Below are positions 16,426 through 25,510 of a stretch of DNA of 34,692 nucleotides, piece after piece. Numbering within the stretch: position 1 is the first letter of the stretch; every line of letters begins with the position of its first letter. This DNA is from Ghiorsea sp. (GTDB lineage Bacteria; Pseudomonadota; Zetaproteobacteria; Mariprofundales; Mariprofundaceae): NCBI GenBank assembly GCA_026982535.1, contig JALSGX010000003.1:1-34692 (forward strand). Direction: 5' to 3'. The notes under the pieces were generated by a model. The model was not told where the DNA came from and searched no databases. It was given only the letters and a program-made list of their open reading frames with translations. Both the position numbers and the translations under genes were made by a program.

Positions 16426-19016
16426 TGCTTACCTTCCTTTGCAGACATAACTTTCAAGCTGGCAATAATTCCGCGAACCACTGCGGCACCATTGGGCAAC
16501 CGCTTCTCAACATCCTTAACCAGCATAGCATCAATCAGCTTGCTCACCTCTTCAGGCAAGCTGGGGTCATACTCGCGTATATCAGGGTGTGGCTCATTAG
16601 CAATTTGGAACAACAGTGTTGCCATAGAATCTCCCTTAAATGGGCGTACACCCACCAGCATTTCATAAAGCATCACACCCAAAGAAAAAATATCCGAACG
16701 ACCATCAACATGTTTACCTGATAACTGTTCTGGCGACATATAGGATGGTGTCCCTAAAACCACGCCTGTTTTGGTTTTGCTTGAAGCTGTAATTCGCGCA
16801 ATACCAAAGTCGGTCACCTTAATGGTTTTATTCTTCAGCAACATAATATTTGCAGGCTTGATGTCTCTATGCACCACATGCTGCTGACTTGCATAATGCA
16901 AGGCTTCAGCAACTTTGCCTACAATTTTAAGTGTCGCCATTGGTGGCAACAACTTTCCTTTTTTGGTATAAGGTGCTAAATCTGTACCATCCAAATATTC
17001 CATGGCTATATATGCCAGATCATGCTCTTCGCCAGCATCATACATGGTTACAATATTGGGGTGATTCAACATACCCGCTGTCTCAGCTTCACGGAAAAAC
17101 CTGTCTTTAACCTCTTGTAGCTCATCACCCTCAAACTCTTGGGAAAGCGCCATGGTTTTGATGGCAACCTCACGGTTGATTGTGGGGTCGCGCCCAAGAT
17201 AAACCACACCCATTGCTCCTTTGCCAAGCTCTTTGATGATTTCATAGCGGCCCAGCGTGGGCTTCGTGCTACCTGTGAGCAAGAGTGTTCCCATGCCGCC
17301 ACCAGCGCTGCCAAACACCATAGACTCTCCAGCATCTTTAGCACGCTGCATACGCTGCTCAACATCTTTGAACTTCGGGTTGGCTTCCATGATATATTCA
17401 TAGACTGCCGTTGCCTTGTTGAATTGACGCTTGCGCTCGAAATCAAGAGCCAGCGTATATAAGCCTTCAAGAATATCACCTGTTGGCGGGCATTTACGGA
17501 ATTTATCAAATGCCATATCCAGCATACCCTGGCTTTGAAAAGAAAGCGCTAACATTTTATTCGTTTCAGCAGATTCAGAAGATATTTTTTCTCTATCTTC
17601 TTCACTAGCAAAGAAGTGTTTGGTTGTCAAAACCACATGGCCAACCAACAACAAACTTGCCGCACCCATCACCTGCACCCACAAGCCACTGTCAACAATC
17701 AATATAAACCCAGTACCTACAATCAGGATAAGCAGAAGCAGTGAAACAACCGTAGAAACAACTGCGCTTAAGCGTGGAAGCAGAAGTACAAGGTATAAGC
17801 CAACCAATATAAACAAACCAAGCTCTGCCATACTCGCCCATTCAGGCGAACTAATAAAGCCTTCGTTGAGGATGCTTTCAATAACATTGGCATGGTAATC
17901 AATCGCAGGCATCGCACTGGATACCGGTGTCAAATATGTGCTTCCAATACCTGTTGCTGTTACCCCAATCAATACGATTTTATCTTTGAACAAGTGGAGA
18001 GGAATCTTGCCTGACTGTACATCATAAAAAGGAAAGTGTGTAAAACTATTGGATACATCACCAGAGCTTCCCGCATAAAACTTGGGAAATATCTTCATTT
18101 GTCTGTCTGTAGTAATAGTCAGCGCACCAAGCTCCACACTCGATCCAATATTGATGCGGATGTCATCCATGGTTAAATTCAAATCATGTGCGATCATCGC
18201 TAACGACATCGACGGGTAAAACTGCCCATAGTATTCAACAATGAGAGGCTCTGAGCGTAAAACACCATCTTCACTGGGTGACACATTAAGATATCCCATG
18301 CCTGCAGAAGCCATTGCCAACTCATCAAAAGGGTATGATATGTGAATTGCGCTCAACGGTGGGGCTGTACTATCCACTTCCCCAATATTATTGATACTCA
18401 TACGCTCAACATAATCAGGCAGCTTGGCATCAGGGCGCCCCAATGGCTCACCTGCTTCATAAAACATGGGCATAAACACATTGCCCGCCTCGAAAGTTGC
18501 TTGGGTTAAACGCATATCACCATTAGTGGTCAGCATTTCCGCTGCAATAGCATCAGCCTCAGCAAACTTCTTGTCTGCTTCGACAATTTTTTGTTCTGCA
18601 ATTTCTGAATTGCCCTGAGCATTCAACGCTTCTGCTTCAGCCAACAGCTTTTCTCCTTGCTCTTGAAGCAGATTCAGAAGCTGCTCGGCTGAGCTTGTAT
18701 CCTGACCCGACTCTTTCTCGCTGTAAAATATATCAACACCTATAAGCCTGGCACCAGATTGACTCAATTGCGTAATCATATCTGCCATGATACTTCGTGG
18801 CCAAGGCCAACGCCCAATCAACTCAATGGAAGCATCATCAATATCAAGAATAACAATTCTATCACTTGCTGGATCAACACCACTGGATACGCCAGCATCA
18901 TACATGGCAAACTCCAAGTTCTTAAGCAGTGATGAACCACTCATATACGCAAAAAGAAAAAGCAGTGTTAACACTAAACTCAAAAACCAATCTGCTTTCC
19001 AAAAACTTTTGATCAC
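16422..19016 (-). CDS. CHASE2-domain transmembrane Ser/Thr protein kinase
   Basis: Membrane receptor kinase with an extracytoplasmic CHASE2 sensor and a cytoplasmic Hanks-type kinase, here 864 residues. Order: membrane anchor (about 10-28), CHASE2 (about 35-380; IVILDIDDASIELIGRWPWPR, GVDIFY) with an Ala/Glu-rich probable coiled-coil insertion at about 108-162, three membrane helices (about 395-465), a helical TPR-like region (LALSFQSQGMLDMAFDKFRK and a following FERKRQFNKATAVYEYIM), then the kinase domain (about 588-855): glycine loop LGKGAMGVVYLG, VAIKTM Lys, HRDIKPAN (about 720), VTDFGIAR, GTPSYMSPEQ. The kinase is catalytically complete. Start is GTG with AGAGGG (complement of 19025-19030) 8 nt upstream. 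The ligand of CHASE2 is unknown. Followed by its phosphatase and an FHA reader. Confidence 0.92.
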   Translation of the reverse strand: MIKSFWKADWFLSLVLTLLFLFAYMSGSSLLKNLEFAMYDAGVSSGVDPASDRIVILDIDDASIELIGRWPWPRSIMADMITQLSQSGARLIGVDIFYSEKESGQDTSSAEQLLNLLQEQGEKLLAEAEALNAQGNSEIAEQKIVEADKKFAEADAIAAEMLTTNGDMRLTQATFEAGNVFMPMFYEAGEPLGRPDAKLPDYVERMSINNIGEVDSTAPPLSAIHISYPFDELAMASAGMGYLNVSPSEDGVLRSEPLIVEYYGQFYPSMSLAMIAHDLNLTMDDIRINIGSSVELGALTITTDRQMKIFPKFYAGSSGDVSNSFTHFPFYDVQSGKIPLHLFKDKIVLIGVTATGIGSTYLTPVSSAMPAIDYHANVIESILNEGFISSPEWASMAELGLFILVGLYLVLLLPRLSAVVSTVVSLLLLILIVGTGFILIVDSGLWVQVMGAASLLLVGHVVLTTKHFFASEEDREKISSESAETNKMLALSFQSQGMLDMAFDKFRKCPPTGDILEGLYTLALDFERKRQFNKATAVYEYIMEANPKFKDVEQRMQRAKDAGESMVFGSAGGGMGTLLLTGSTKPTLGRYEIIKELGKGAMGVVYLGRDPTINREVAIKTMALSQEFEGDELQEVKDRFFREAETAGMLNHPNIVTMYDAGEEHDLAYIAMEYLDGTDLAPYTKKGKLLPPMATLKIVGKVAEALHYASQQHVVHRDIKPANIMLLKNKTIKVTDFGIARITASSKTKTGVVLGTPSYMSPEQLSGKHVDGRSDIFSLGVMLYEMLVGVRPFKGDSMATLLFQIANEPHPDIREYDPSLPEEVSKLIDAMLVKDVEKRLPNGAAVVRGIIASLKVMSAKEGKQ

Positions 19017-19043
19017 AATCCCAACCCTCTTGACATTAACAGT

Positions 19044-19059
19044 ACTTGGCGTACCAAGT
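19044..19059 (-). other. Hairpin between trkH and the kinase gene
   Basis: On the - strand ACTTGG-TACG-CCAAGT forms a 6-bp stem with a UACG loop (UNCG class), 28 nt upstream of the kinase GTG and about 57 nt after the trkH stop. The following bases are not T-rich. It could be a processing or attenuation structure separating the kinase cassette from trkAH. Confidence 0.3.
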
Positions 19060-19115
19060 GCCTACAATAGCCTAAAAATGAAACTAAGCCAAATCCTCCC
19101 GCTTTTTCAACCGAC

Positions 19116-20555
19116 CTATTTTCGCCAAAACTCAGGGATTAACAGCACAAAAAATGTGAAAATTTCCAATCGGCCTAAAATCATGCCAAACATCAACACA
19201 ACTTTTGCCATATCTGGTAGCGAGGCATAAGTGGATGCTGGGCCTACATCACCAAACCCTGGACCTGTATTGGTAATGGCCGCTGCCGCGGCAGATATTG
19301 CTGTCATCATATCCACACCAGTCATAGCAACCAGTCCGGCAATCACAGCAAAGCATACCATATATAACACAAAAAATCCCCATAATGCCTGTACAACAGG
19401 TCCCTGTACACTGTGTTTACCAATTTTAACATGGATAACCGCATGCGGGTGAATGAGCCTTCTAACTTCACGCATACCTTGACGAAACAACAATAAGACG
19501 CGAACAACTTTCATGCCTCCACCGGTAGAGCCAGCACATGCGCCCACAAACATGGCCATGAGCAGTAACATCGTAGCCCCTGGCGGCCACATGGCATAAT
19601 CACTGACAGCAAAGCCTGTTGTCGTCGCAACTGCGACCGTATTGAATATCACTTCATCCCATGTGCCTTGACCTGAAATAAAAGTGATCATTCCAACCAA
19701 AAAAATCAATATGAACAACCACTTAATATAGGTTATAAACTCTTCATCACGCCAATAGGTTGATATGGTGAACCCCTTGCGAAGCGCAACAAAATGCAGT
19801 GTGAAATTAATCCCCGCAACTAACATAAACACAACAATCAAACCACGAATGAGCAAGGAGTCATAATGCCCAATACTGGCGTCATGGGTAGAAAAACCAC
19901 CAATAGCTACCGTAGTCATGGCATGGTTAATTGCTTCAAACAAGCCCATACCTGCAAGCCAAAGCGCAACACCCGTGACAACAGTAATACCAAGGTATAT
20001 AAACCATAAAACTTTAGCTGTTTCTGTTACCCGTGAAGTTAGCTTATCTTTCACTGGTCCAGGTGTTTCTGCACGAAAAAGCTGCATACCACCCACACCT
20101 AAAAGTGGCATTACGGCTACTGCTAACACAATAATACCCATGCCACCAAGCCATTCTTGCATCGAACGCCAAAACAAAATGGCACGCGGCATATTATCTA
20201 GCCCCGTTAAAATGGTTGCCCCCGTTGTGGTCAAACCTGATGTGGACTCAAACAAGGCATCAATCAGTGAAGCCGTCACTCCCGTAGTTAAAAAAGGCGC
20301 AGAACCAAGCAGTGAAAGCACAACCCAGGCTAAGGCTACAATAAGAAAACCATCCTTATGGCTGAGTTGTGAAGGCGCTTCACCTGCCCAAGTCATCAGC
20401 GCCACACCAAATATCGCAACCAGCAAACCTGCCAATACAAACTCGCCAGCATGACCCGATTGATAATACAACGCAACCAACGCAGGCACAAACATGCCCA
20501 CAGCAAACAGCACAATTAATGCGCCCAGTGTCCAAACAACGCCTTTAATATGCAC
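19116..20555 (-). CDS. trkH: Trk potassium uptake protein, membrane subunit TrkH
   Basis: Potassium-translocating subunit of the Trk system in the inner membrane. The 479-residue protein has the fourfold membrane-pore-membrane plan with the four selectivity-filter loops visible in order: TSGLTTTGATIL, TTVAIGGFSTHD, VAVATTTGFAVSD and AITNTGPGFGDV. These hold the conserved filter glycines, so the pore looks functional. The C-terminal EIFTFFVLLIPEFWRK ending is characteristic. Length matches E. coli TrkH (483). The GTG start (20553-20555) lies 17 nt after the trkA stop without a strong ribosome site, which suggests coupling to trkA. The partner TrkA is directly upstream in the same direction. 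Confidence 0.94.
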   Translation of the reverse strand: MHIKGVVWTLGALIVLFAVGMFVPALVALYYQSGHAGEFVLAGLLVAIFGVALMTWAGEAPSQLSHKDGFLIVALAWVVLSLLGSAPFLTTGVTASLIDALFESTSGLTTTGATILTGLDNMPRAILFWRSMQEWLGGMGIIVLAVAVMPLLGVGGMQLFRAETPGPVKDKLTSRVTETAKVLWFIYLGITVVTGVALWLAGMGLFEAINHAMTTVAIGGFSTHDASIGHYDSLLIRGLIVVFMLVAGINFTLHFVALRKGFTISTYWRDEEFITYIKWLFILIFLVGMITFISGQGTWDEVIFNTVAVATTTGFAVSDYAMWPPGATMLLLMAMFVGACAGSTGGGMKVVRVLLLFRQGMREVRRLIHPHAVIHVKIGKHSVQGPVVQALWGFFVLYMVCFAVIAGLVAMTGVDMMTAISAAAAAITNTGPGFGDVGPASTYASLPDMAKVVLMFGMILGRLEIFTFFVLLIPEFWRK

Positions 20556-20572
20556 AGAGTAAAAGAATCACC

Positions 20573-21946
20573 CTAAAAAAACTCGAGCCGTACTTCAAAC
20601 AAGGCTTCAATCTCACGAATCGACTCAGCGCGTGATACCAATACAACATGGTCATTGGCAATGATTTGCGTATCCCCATCTGGGATAATGACTTCCTCTC
20701 CCCGTACAATCGCACCAATCACCGTTTCTTTCGGTAACTTCAACGCCTTTAATGGCGCATCCAGTACTGAAGCTGTTTCCAAGGCTTCTGCCTCAATCAC
20801 TTCCAAACTTCCATCACCCAAAGGTGACATCCCTAAAATACGACCTTTGCGAACATGGCGCAAAATGGATGCCGCAGTCGTAAAGCGTGGGGAAACAATC
20901 ACATCCAAACCAATTTCCCGAACCAAATCAGAGTATATGGATCGGTTGACCAAAGTCACAACATGCGGAACCTTATATTTGCGCGCAATCAAGCTGCTGA
21001 GAATATTGGTTTCATCATCATTGGTCAGCGCCAAGAAATCATCCATACTAGCAATGGCTTCTTCTTCAAGCAGGTCTCTATCCAAAGCATCGCCATGCAG
21101 CACAACAGTCGATGATAAGTGATCAGCAATCCATGAGGCACGCTCTTCATTGTGTTCAACCATTTTAATGGCAACACCCATCTTCTCCAGCGCTTGCGCC
21201 ACAGCAAAGCCCACATTCCCGCCGCCAACAAGCATCACATGACGCTGCACTTTGTTTTGCCTTTTGTACCCTTCCAGCAACTCAACCACATCTTCCACCT
21301 GAGTGCTGCTCACTGCCAAATACACACTATCGCCAGCAAGCAATACAGTGTCTGAAGTCGGCACTTTCCATTTGCGATTATGCTCATGAGCAACCACATA
21401 AACACGCCTTCCACCCATCACTTCAGCAATTTCTTCAAGTGCCAAACCTGCCAATAAGCTTTTCGGGCGAATCATCATACCAAGCAATTGAACCTTATCA
21501 TCAGCAAAACCCTGTGCATCCATAGCTGATGCCACCTGGTAGCGTTTGACAATGGCTTTTGCAGCTTCATGTTCTGGTGAAATGATAAGGTCAATTGGCA
21601 ACTCATCCCGCCCAAAGAGTTTTGCATTGTTTGCAAAATCAGGCTCACGGATACGCGCCATTTTCATGGTCACCTTAAACAAGGAGTGTGCCACCTGGCA
21701 GGCAAGCATATTGGTTTCATCACTTGCTGTTGCTGCAATCAACAAGTCAGCATTTTCTGCGCCCGCGCTTTCCAAAACAGATGGGTGAGCCGCATTACCT
21801 AAAACAGTTCGTACATCCATTGTGTCAGAAACGCGCTGAATTCTCTCTTTATCCGAGTCAACCACGGCAACATTATGCCCCTCTGCCGCCAATCGTAATG
21901 CAATGTGAAAGCCAACCTCACCCGCGCCCAAAACAAGAACATTCAT
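20573..21946 (-). CDS. trkA: Trk potassium uptake regulatory subunit TrkA
   Basis: Peripheral cytoplasmic NAD(H)/ATP-binding subunit that gates TrkH. The 457-residue product is the duplicated form, as in E. coli (458): two RCK_N Rossmann domains, each followed by a TrkA_C domain. First nucleotide site GAGEVGFHIALRLA with Asp31 (VVDSD); second VGGGNVGFAVAQALEKMG with an acidic EHNEE end. TrkA_C regions are visible as VYVVAHEHNRKWKVPTSDT and VIGAIVRGEEVIIPDGDTQI. Start ATG (21944-21946) overlaps the ntrX stop in an ATGA arrangement. An ntrY-ntrX-trkA order occurs in several alpha- and betaproteobacteria, so the neighbourhood is an old one. Confidence 0.94.
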   Translation of the reverse strand: MNVLVLGAGEVGFHIALRLAAEGHNVAVVDSDKERIQRVSDTMDVRTVLGNAAHPSVLESAGAENADLLIAATASDETNMLACQVAHSLFKVTMKMARIREPDFANNAKLFGRDELPIDLIISPEHEAAKAIVKRYQVASAMDAQGFADDKVQLLGMMIRPKSLLAGLALEEIAEVMGGRRVYVVAHEHNRKWKVPTSDTVLLAGDSVYLAVSSTQVEDVVELLEGYKRQNKVQRHVMLVGGGNVGFAVAQALEKMGVAIKMVEHNEERASWIADHLSSTVVLHGDALDRDLLEEEAIASMDDFLALTNDDETNILSSLIARKYKVPHVVTLVNRSIYSDLVREIGLDVIVSPRFTTAASILRHVRKGRILGMSPLGDGSLEVIEAEALETASVLDAPLKALKLPKETVIGAIVRGEEVIIPDGDTQIIANDHVVLVSRAESIREIEALFEVRLEFF

Positions 21947-23322
21947 GACTGATTTGGTGTTAATCCATGTGATTTGATTTTTCGGTGCAATTGACTTCGC
22001 TCCATACCAATATCTGCAGCTGTTCTACTGATATTCCAATTATTTTTATTCAAATGATGTAAGATATAGCTTCGCTCAAACTGCTTTCGTGCATCATGAA
22101 AGCCATCTTGCAACACCTTGTCATCTGGCACCGCGGAAAAGGAAGCCATGGGCTTGATGTTTGTATCTAGGGGCAGCATGGTCTCCAGCGTAAACATTTG
22201 ACCTGGCGCCAACAAGTGACACCGTTCCACATAATTCCTTAATTCTCGCACATTGCCAGGCCAACTGTATGCTTGAAGCACCTGAATCACTTCCGGGGTA
22301 AACCGTACGGGGCTACCACCAAGCTGCGCAACCTGCTCATCCACCAGCATATCCAGCAACTGTGGAATATCTTGCGCTCTTGCTTGCAGGTTGGGTAAAG
22401 CCAGCACCTCAACTTGAAACTGTGAAAACATTGCTTTTAGTATTGGGGACTTTTGCATCAGCTCTGCCTTGCCAAACCTTGAAGCAAAAAGTATACGCAC
22501 ATCACATGCCGTAAAACTTGGATTACCCAATCGCTTCAGCCTGTGCTCTTGCATCACTTGGTATATTTTTTTCTGAACAGGTATTGGAATATCAGCAACT
22601 TCTTCGATATATAATGTGCCTTGATGCGCTGCTTCTAAGCGTCCTCTTGTTGCCTGAAGCGCGCCTAGAAAGGCTCCCCGCTCATAACCAAACAGCGTTG
22701 CTTCAATCTCTTGCTCACTTAAGCCTAATGCCTTAAAACGAACAAAAGTTGCCTGAGCGCGTGAAGATTGATCATGAAGTATGCGTGCCGCAATGGATTT
22801 ACCGACACCATGCTCACCCAACAGCAATACATGTTGCCGTGTATGTTTAAGCTTATCCAACTTCTTACGCACTGCGACTACAGCCCTGCTCGTACCAACC
22901 AACTGAGGAGAAACCTTTTTGGAGGCAACCTTCAAATCTTCATTTTCAATCTCAAGCTTTCTTTTTTCAACAGCGTTACGCAATGTTATCAATAATTTAT
23001 CCAAGGAAAATGGTTTTTCAATAAAATCAAAAGCTCCCTGCTTGGTCGCCTTGACTGCCGTGTCAATCGTAGCGTGTCCCGACATCATAATAACTGGCAC
23101 ATCAGCATTGATTTGTTTCAACCGCATCATCGTTTCCAACCCATCAATACCTGGCATCCAAATATCTAAAAATACACAATCCGCGGGACTTTTACGAAAC
23201 CTCGCCACAGCTTCTTCCCCCGAAGCTGCTGTATGCACCAAGTAACCCTCATCCTCAAACAGACCACTTAAAGACTCACGAATAGGCTGCTCATCATCAA
23301 CTACCAGGATTTGAATCGTCAA
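21943..23322 (-). CDS. ntrX: NtrX-family response regulator with a degenerate sigma-54 AAA+ domain
   Basis: Response regulator paired with NtrY. The 459-residue chain has receiver (1-120), AAA+ (about 140-370) and Fis-type HTH (NNWNISRTAADIGMERSQLH). Receiver residues are intact: DDE, Asp53, Ser81, Lys103. The AAA+ domain is not. A gapless comparison with PilR of this window gives Walker A GEHGVGKS, sigma-54 loop GAFLGA (Thr219 to Leu), Walker B IEE (Asp240 to Glu), sensor ASR for ATN, and both arginine fingers replaced (Leu295, Gln301). I infer that it cannot activate sigma-54 promoters and acts as a phosphorylation-controlled DNA-binding protein. Start TTG 23322 has AGGGAGG 5 nt upstream inside the end of ntrY (26-nt overlap). 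The HTH is conserved, so this is not a pseudogene. Confidence 0.88.
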   Translation of the reverse strand: MTIQILVVDDEQPIRESLSGLFEDEGYLVHTAASGEEAVARFRKSPADCVFLDIWMPGIDGLETMMRLKQINADVPVIMMSGHATIDTAVKATKQGAFDFIEKPFSLDKLLITLRNAVEKRKLEIENEDLKVASKKVSPQLVGTSRAVVAVRKKLDKLKHTRQHVLLLGEHGVGKSIAARILHDQSSRAQATFVRFKALGLSEQEIEATLFGYERGAFLGALQATRGRLEAAHQGTLYIEEVADIPIPVQKKIYQVMQEHRLKRLGNPSFTACDVRILFASRFGKAELMQKSPILKAMFSQFQVEVLALPNLQARAQDIPQLLDMLVDEQVAQLGGSPVRFTPEVIQVLQAYSWPGNVRELRNYVERCHLLAPGQMFTLETMLPLDTNIKPMASFSAVPDDKVLQDGFHDARKQFERSYILHHLNKNNWNISRTAADIGMERSQLHRKIKSHGLTPNQS

Positions 23323-25510
23323 GTTCCCCTCCCTTGGTACGCAATTTCACATTCGGAAGCCATATACAAAAGCGTGTTGGCGATGATGCGGAAAGCAATT
23401 GCAATTGTCCATGATGCTCTTCTGAAATCCGTTGCGCAATAGCCAACCCCAGCCCACTTCCCTCTGCTTTGGTTGAAAAATAAGGCTCAAATATATGTTC
23501 CTTAATATTTTCATCAATTCCAGCACCATCATCTTGAACATAAAACCTAATTTGCTCATCTGTCATTTCAACATATACGCGAACATGCGCCTTGGTTGCC
23601 AATGCATTATCAATCAAGTTAATCAAAACCTGACGAATTTGATCAGGGTCGCAATACACCTCCCCCCTGGGCATGCCCTCAAAGGTTAATTGGGAGTAAG
23701 GGCTATACAACTCCTCTAACTCTTGAAGTAAACTTGCTATGGAAACAAGCTCCATCTTCGGCTTGGGCAGTGTCGCAAGGTTTGAAAAATCTGCCAGCAA
23801 CCGTTGCAGTCGCTCCACTTGGTTAATCACCGCATCCGTGCAAGTATCAAAGACTCTAACATCATCAACTTGCTCTCGAAACCTCCGTTTGACACGCTCC
23901 GTAGAAAGTTTAATCGGGGTAAGTGGATTTTTGATTTCATGTGCCAACCTTTGTGCCACTTCTGCCCATGCTCTATGCCTCTGAGCCTCCGCTAGTTGAG
24001 TAATATCATCAAATACAAGCAGCCAGCCAGAAAACACATCATCTTCACTCCCCAGCAAAGTCCCTCTAGCTAAAATTTTAACGCTTTGTAAATGATGTGT
24101 AATCACCAGCTCTTGTTGCAAATCATCCAATGCTTGCGTTTGCAAAGTTTCAAAAAAAGAAAGAACAGGCTTAAGGTGAGCCTCAGAAAAATCATAAATC
24201 GATGTTTTATCACCCTTGTGTTCAGACAGCATCAACAATGCTTTACATGTCTCATTCATCAGGCGAATATCACCAGATGCGTCCAGCAAAATAACACCAC
24301 TATACAAGTTTGCCAAAAGGTTTTCCAAAACATACTGGCGTTGCCTGCTGCTGACTAAAGCGTTGGTCAGTTCATGTTGGGTTGCCGTGAGTGTATCCAT
24401 ATTATATTTTAACTGGGCAATCATGCTGTTAAACGAGGCTGCTAAAGATGCCAGTTCATCCTTGCTATCCACCGCCACCAAGACATCGAAATTGCCCGAC
24501 TTGACTTTCTCCAATGCTGTTGCCAGCTCTTCGACTGGTGCAGTCAACCTGCGGGCAAAAACAAGTGCTAACATACCAGCCACACAAACAATCAAGGTCA
24601 TGGCAATCATTAATGTGTGCATAAATGTTTTTTGAATGCCCTGCCTGTGTCTATCCAGTTCACGGTATGAGCGATAATCCGCCTCAATACTACGCGCGCT
24701 GCTGATAATCTCTGATGGTAGCTTCACTTCCGCACGCAAAATCCCTATAAGCCTACGCTGTGAATACAATGGAAGGTAGCCCACAACATATTCACCGTCT
24801 TCTCTTGCCCAGTGGTCAACCGTGTAGCGACCCAATGCTATACTTAAGCGACCTGCGCTGGTAATGGGTTTTGTTTCCATGCTTTGTAGCGCATCAGCAT
24901 GTTCGGGCTGCTTATGAACGGAGGCAATCAAGCGCTCTGATGCATCAAATAGCTCAAGCCTATCCCAGTCATACTTATGCAGTAGCTTTTCCATATACTG
25001 ATTGAGCACCAAAGCTCCCCATGGTGTTACCTCTAAAGCAGGAAAGTTATCATCACGAATCACCTGTTTCAGGGAGTGCTCCATATCAGCTTCGATATCA
25101 GCATAAAAACCTTGGGCAAGGCTCATCGCTTTATCCAACAAGTTATCCACGCGCACATCAAACCAAACATCCAAACCCTTGGTTATCACTTGATTTGCGG
25201 TAATTTGCAGAATGGTTGAAGGAACAAGCACCATCAGCACCATGATAGTGACCAGCTTGGTTCTTAAATGAAGACCAACACTTGTTCCTTTGGAAACAAA
25301 GTTACGAATGCCAAAAACAAAAGCCGCAAGCGCAAGCGCAAGCAGCAAGCCCACATTAACCCAATTGAGATAAGAAGATCCAAAATAATCATGCGTCGGC
25401 CAAACATAGTACATGAGCACAGAAAGGAACAAAACAACCACAAATGGCAAAAAGCGAACCCATTGCGTTAACCACTGTATATCGCCAACCATAAAGTTTT
25501 CTCTATTCAT
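23297..25510 (-). CDS. ntrY: Sensor histidine kinase NtrY
   Basis: Inner-membrane sensor kinase for NtrX; the family is linked to nitrogen metabolism, redox and envelope control. The 737-residue product has hydrophobic segments at about 18-38, 50-68, 88-108 and 300-318, with a periplasmic stretch between the last two, then HAMP (RRLTAPVEELATALEKV), PAS (VLENLLANLYSGVILLDASG), HisKA with H-box QRLAHEIKNPLTPIKLSTER, and HATPase_c with N-box LINLIDNAL, G1 DDGAGID and G2 GSGLGLAIA. All catalytic boxes are present. The ATG at 25510 overlaps the end of the upstream DUF4390-type gene; a second ATG at 25492 (MVGDIQWL) is possible, and neither has a clear ribosome site. Confidence 0.9.
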   Translation of the reverse strand: MNRENFMVGDIQWLTQWVRFLPFVVVLFLSVLMYYVWPTHDYFGSSYLNWVNVGLLLALALAAFVFGIRNFVSKGTSVGLHLRTKLVTIMVLMVLVPSTILQITANQVITKGLDVWFDVRVDNLLDKAMSLAQGFYADIEADMEHSLKQVIRDDNFPALEVTPWGALVLNQYMEKLLHKYDWDRLELFDASERLIASVHKQPEHADALQSMETKPITSAGRLSIALGRYTVDHWAREDGEYVVGYLPLYSQRRLIGILRAEVKLPSEIISSARSIEADYRSYRELDRHRQGIQKTFMHTLMIAMTLIVCVAGMLALVFARRLTAPVEELATALEKVKSGNFDVLVAVDSKDELASLAASFNSMIAQLKYNMDTLTATQHELTNALVSSRQRQYVLENLLANLYSGVILLDASGDIRLMNETCKALLMLSEHKGDKTSIYDFSEAHLKPVLSFFETLQTQALDDLQQELVITHHLQSVKILARGTLLGSEDDVFSGWLLVFDDITQLAEAQRHRAWAEVAQRLAHEIKNPLTPIKLSTERVKRRFREQVDDVRVFDTCTDAVINQVERLQRLLADFSNLATLPKPKMELVSIASLLQELEELYSPYSQLTFEGMPRGEVYCDPDQIRQVLINLIDNALATKAHVRVYVEMTDEQIRFYVQDDGAGIDENIKEHIFEPYFSTKAEGSGLGLAIAQRISEEHHGQLQLLSASSPTRFCIWLPNVKLRTKGGELDDSNPGS

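Noticed and set aside
19918-20454. 178-codon open frame antisense to trkH
   Set aside because: It mirrors trkH codons, has a low-complexity Ser/Thr/Pro/Ile composition, no ribosome site and no recognisable motif, whereas trkH shows all four pore loops.
20655-21122. 155-codon open frame antisense to trkA
   Set aside because: Shadow of the TrkA Rossmann domains; composition typical of an antisense reading and no start signal.
21943-23322. ntrX as a pseudogene
   Set aside because: Despite AAA+ motif losses the frame is full length, the receiver and HTH are conserved, and translation is coupled to ntrY and trkA, so it is more likely a functional variant.
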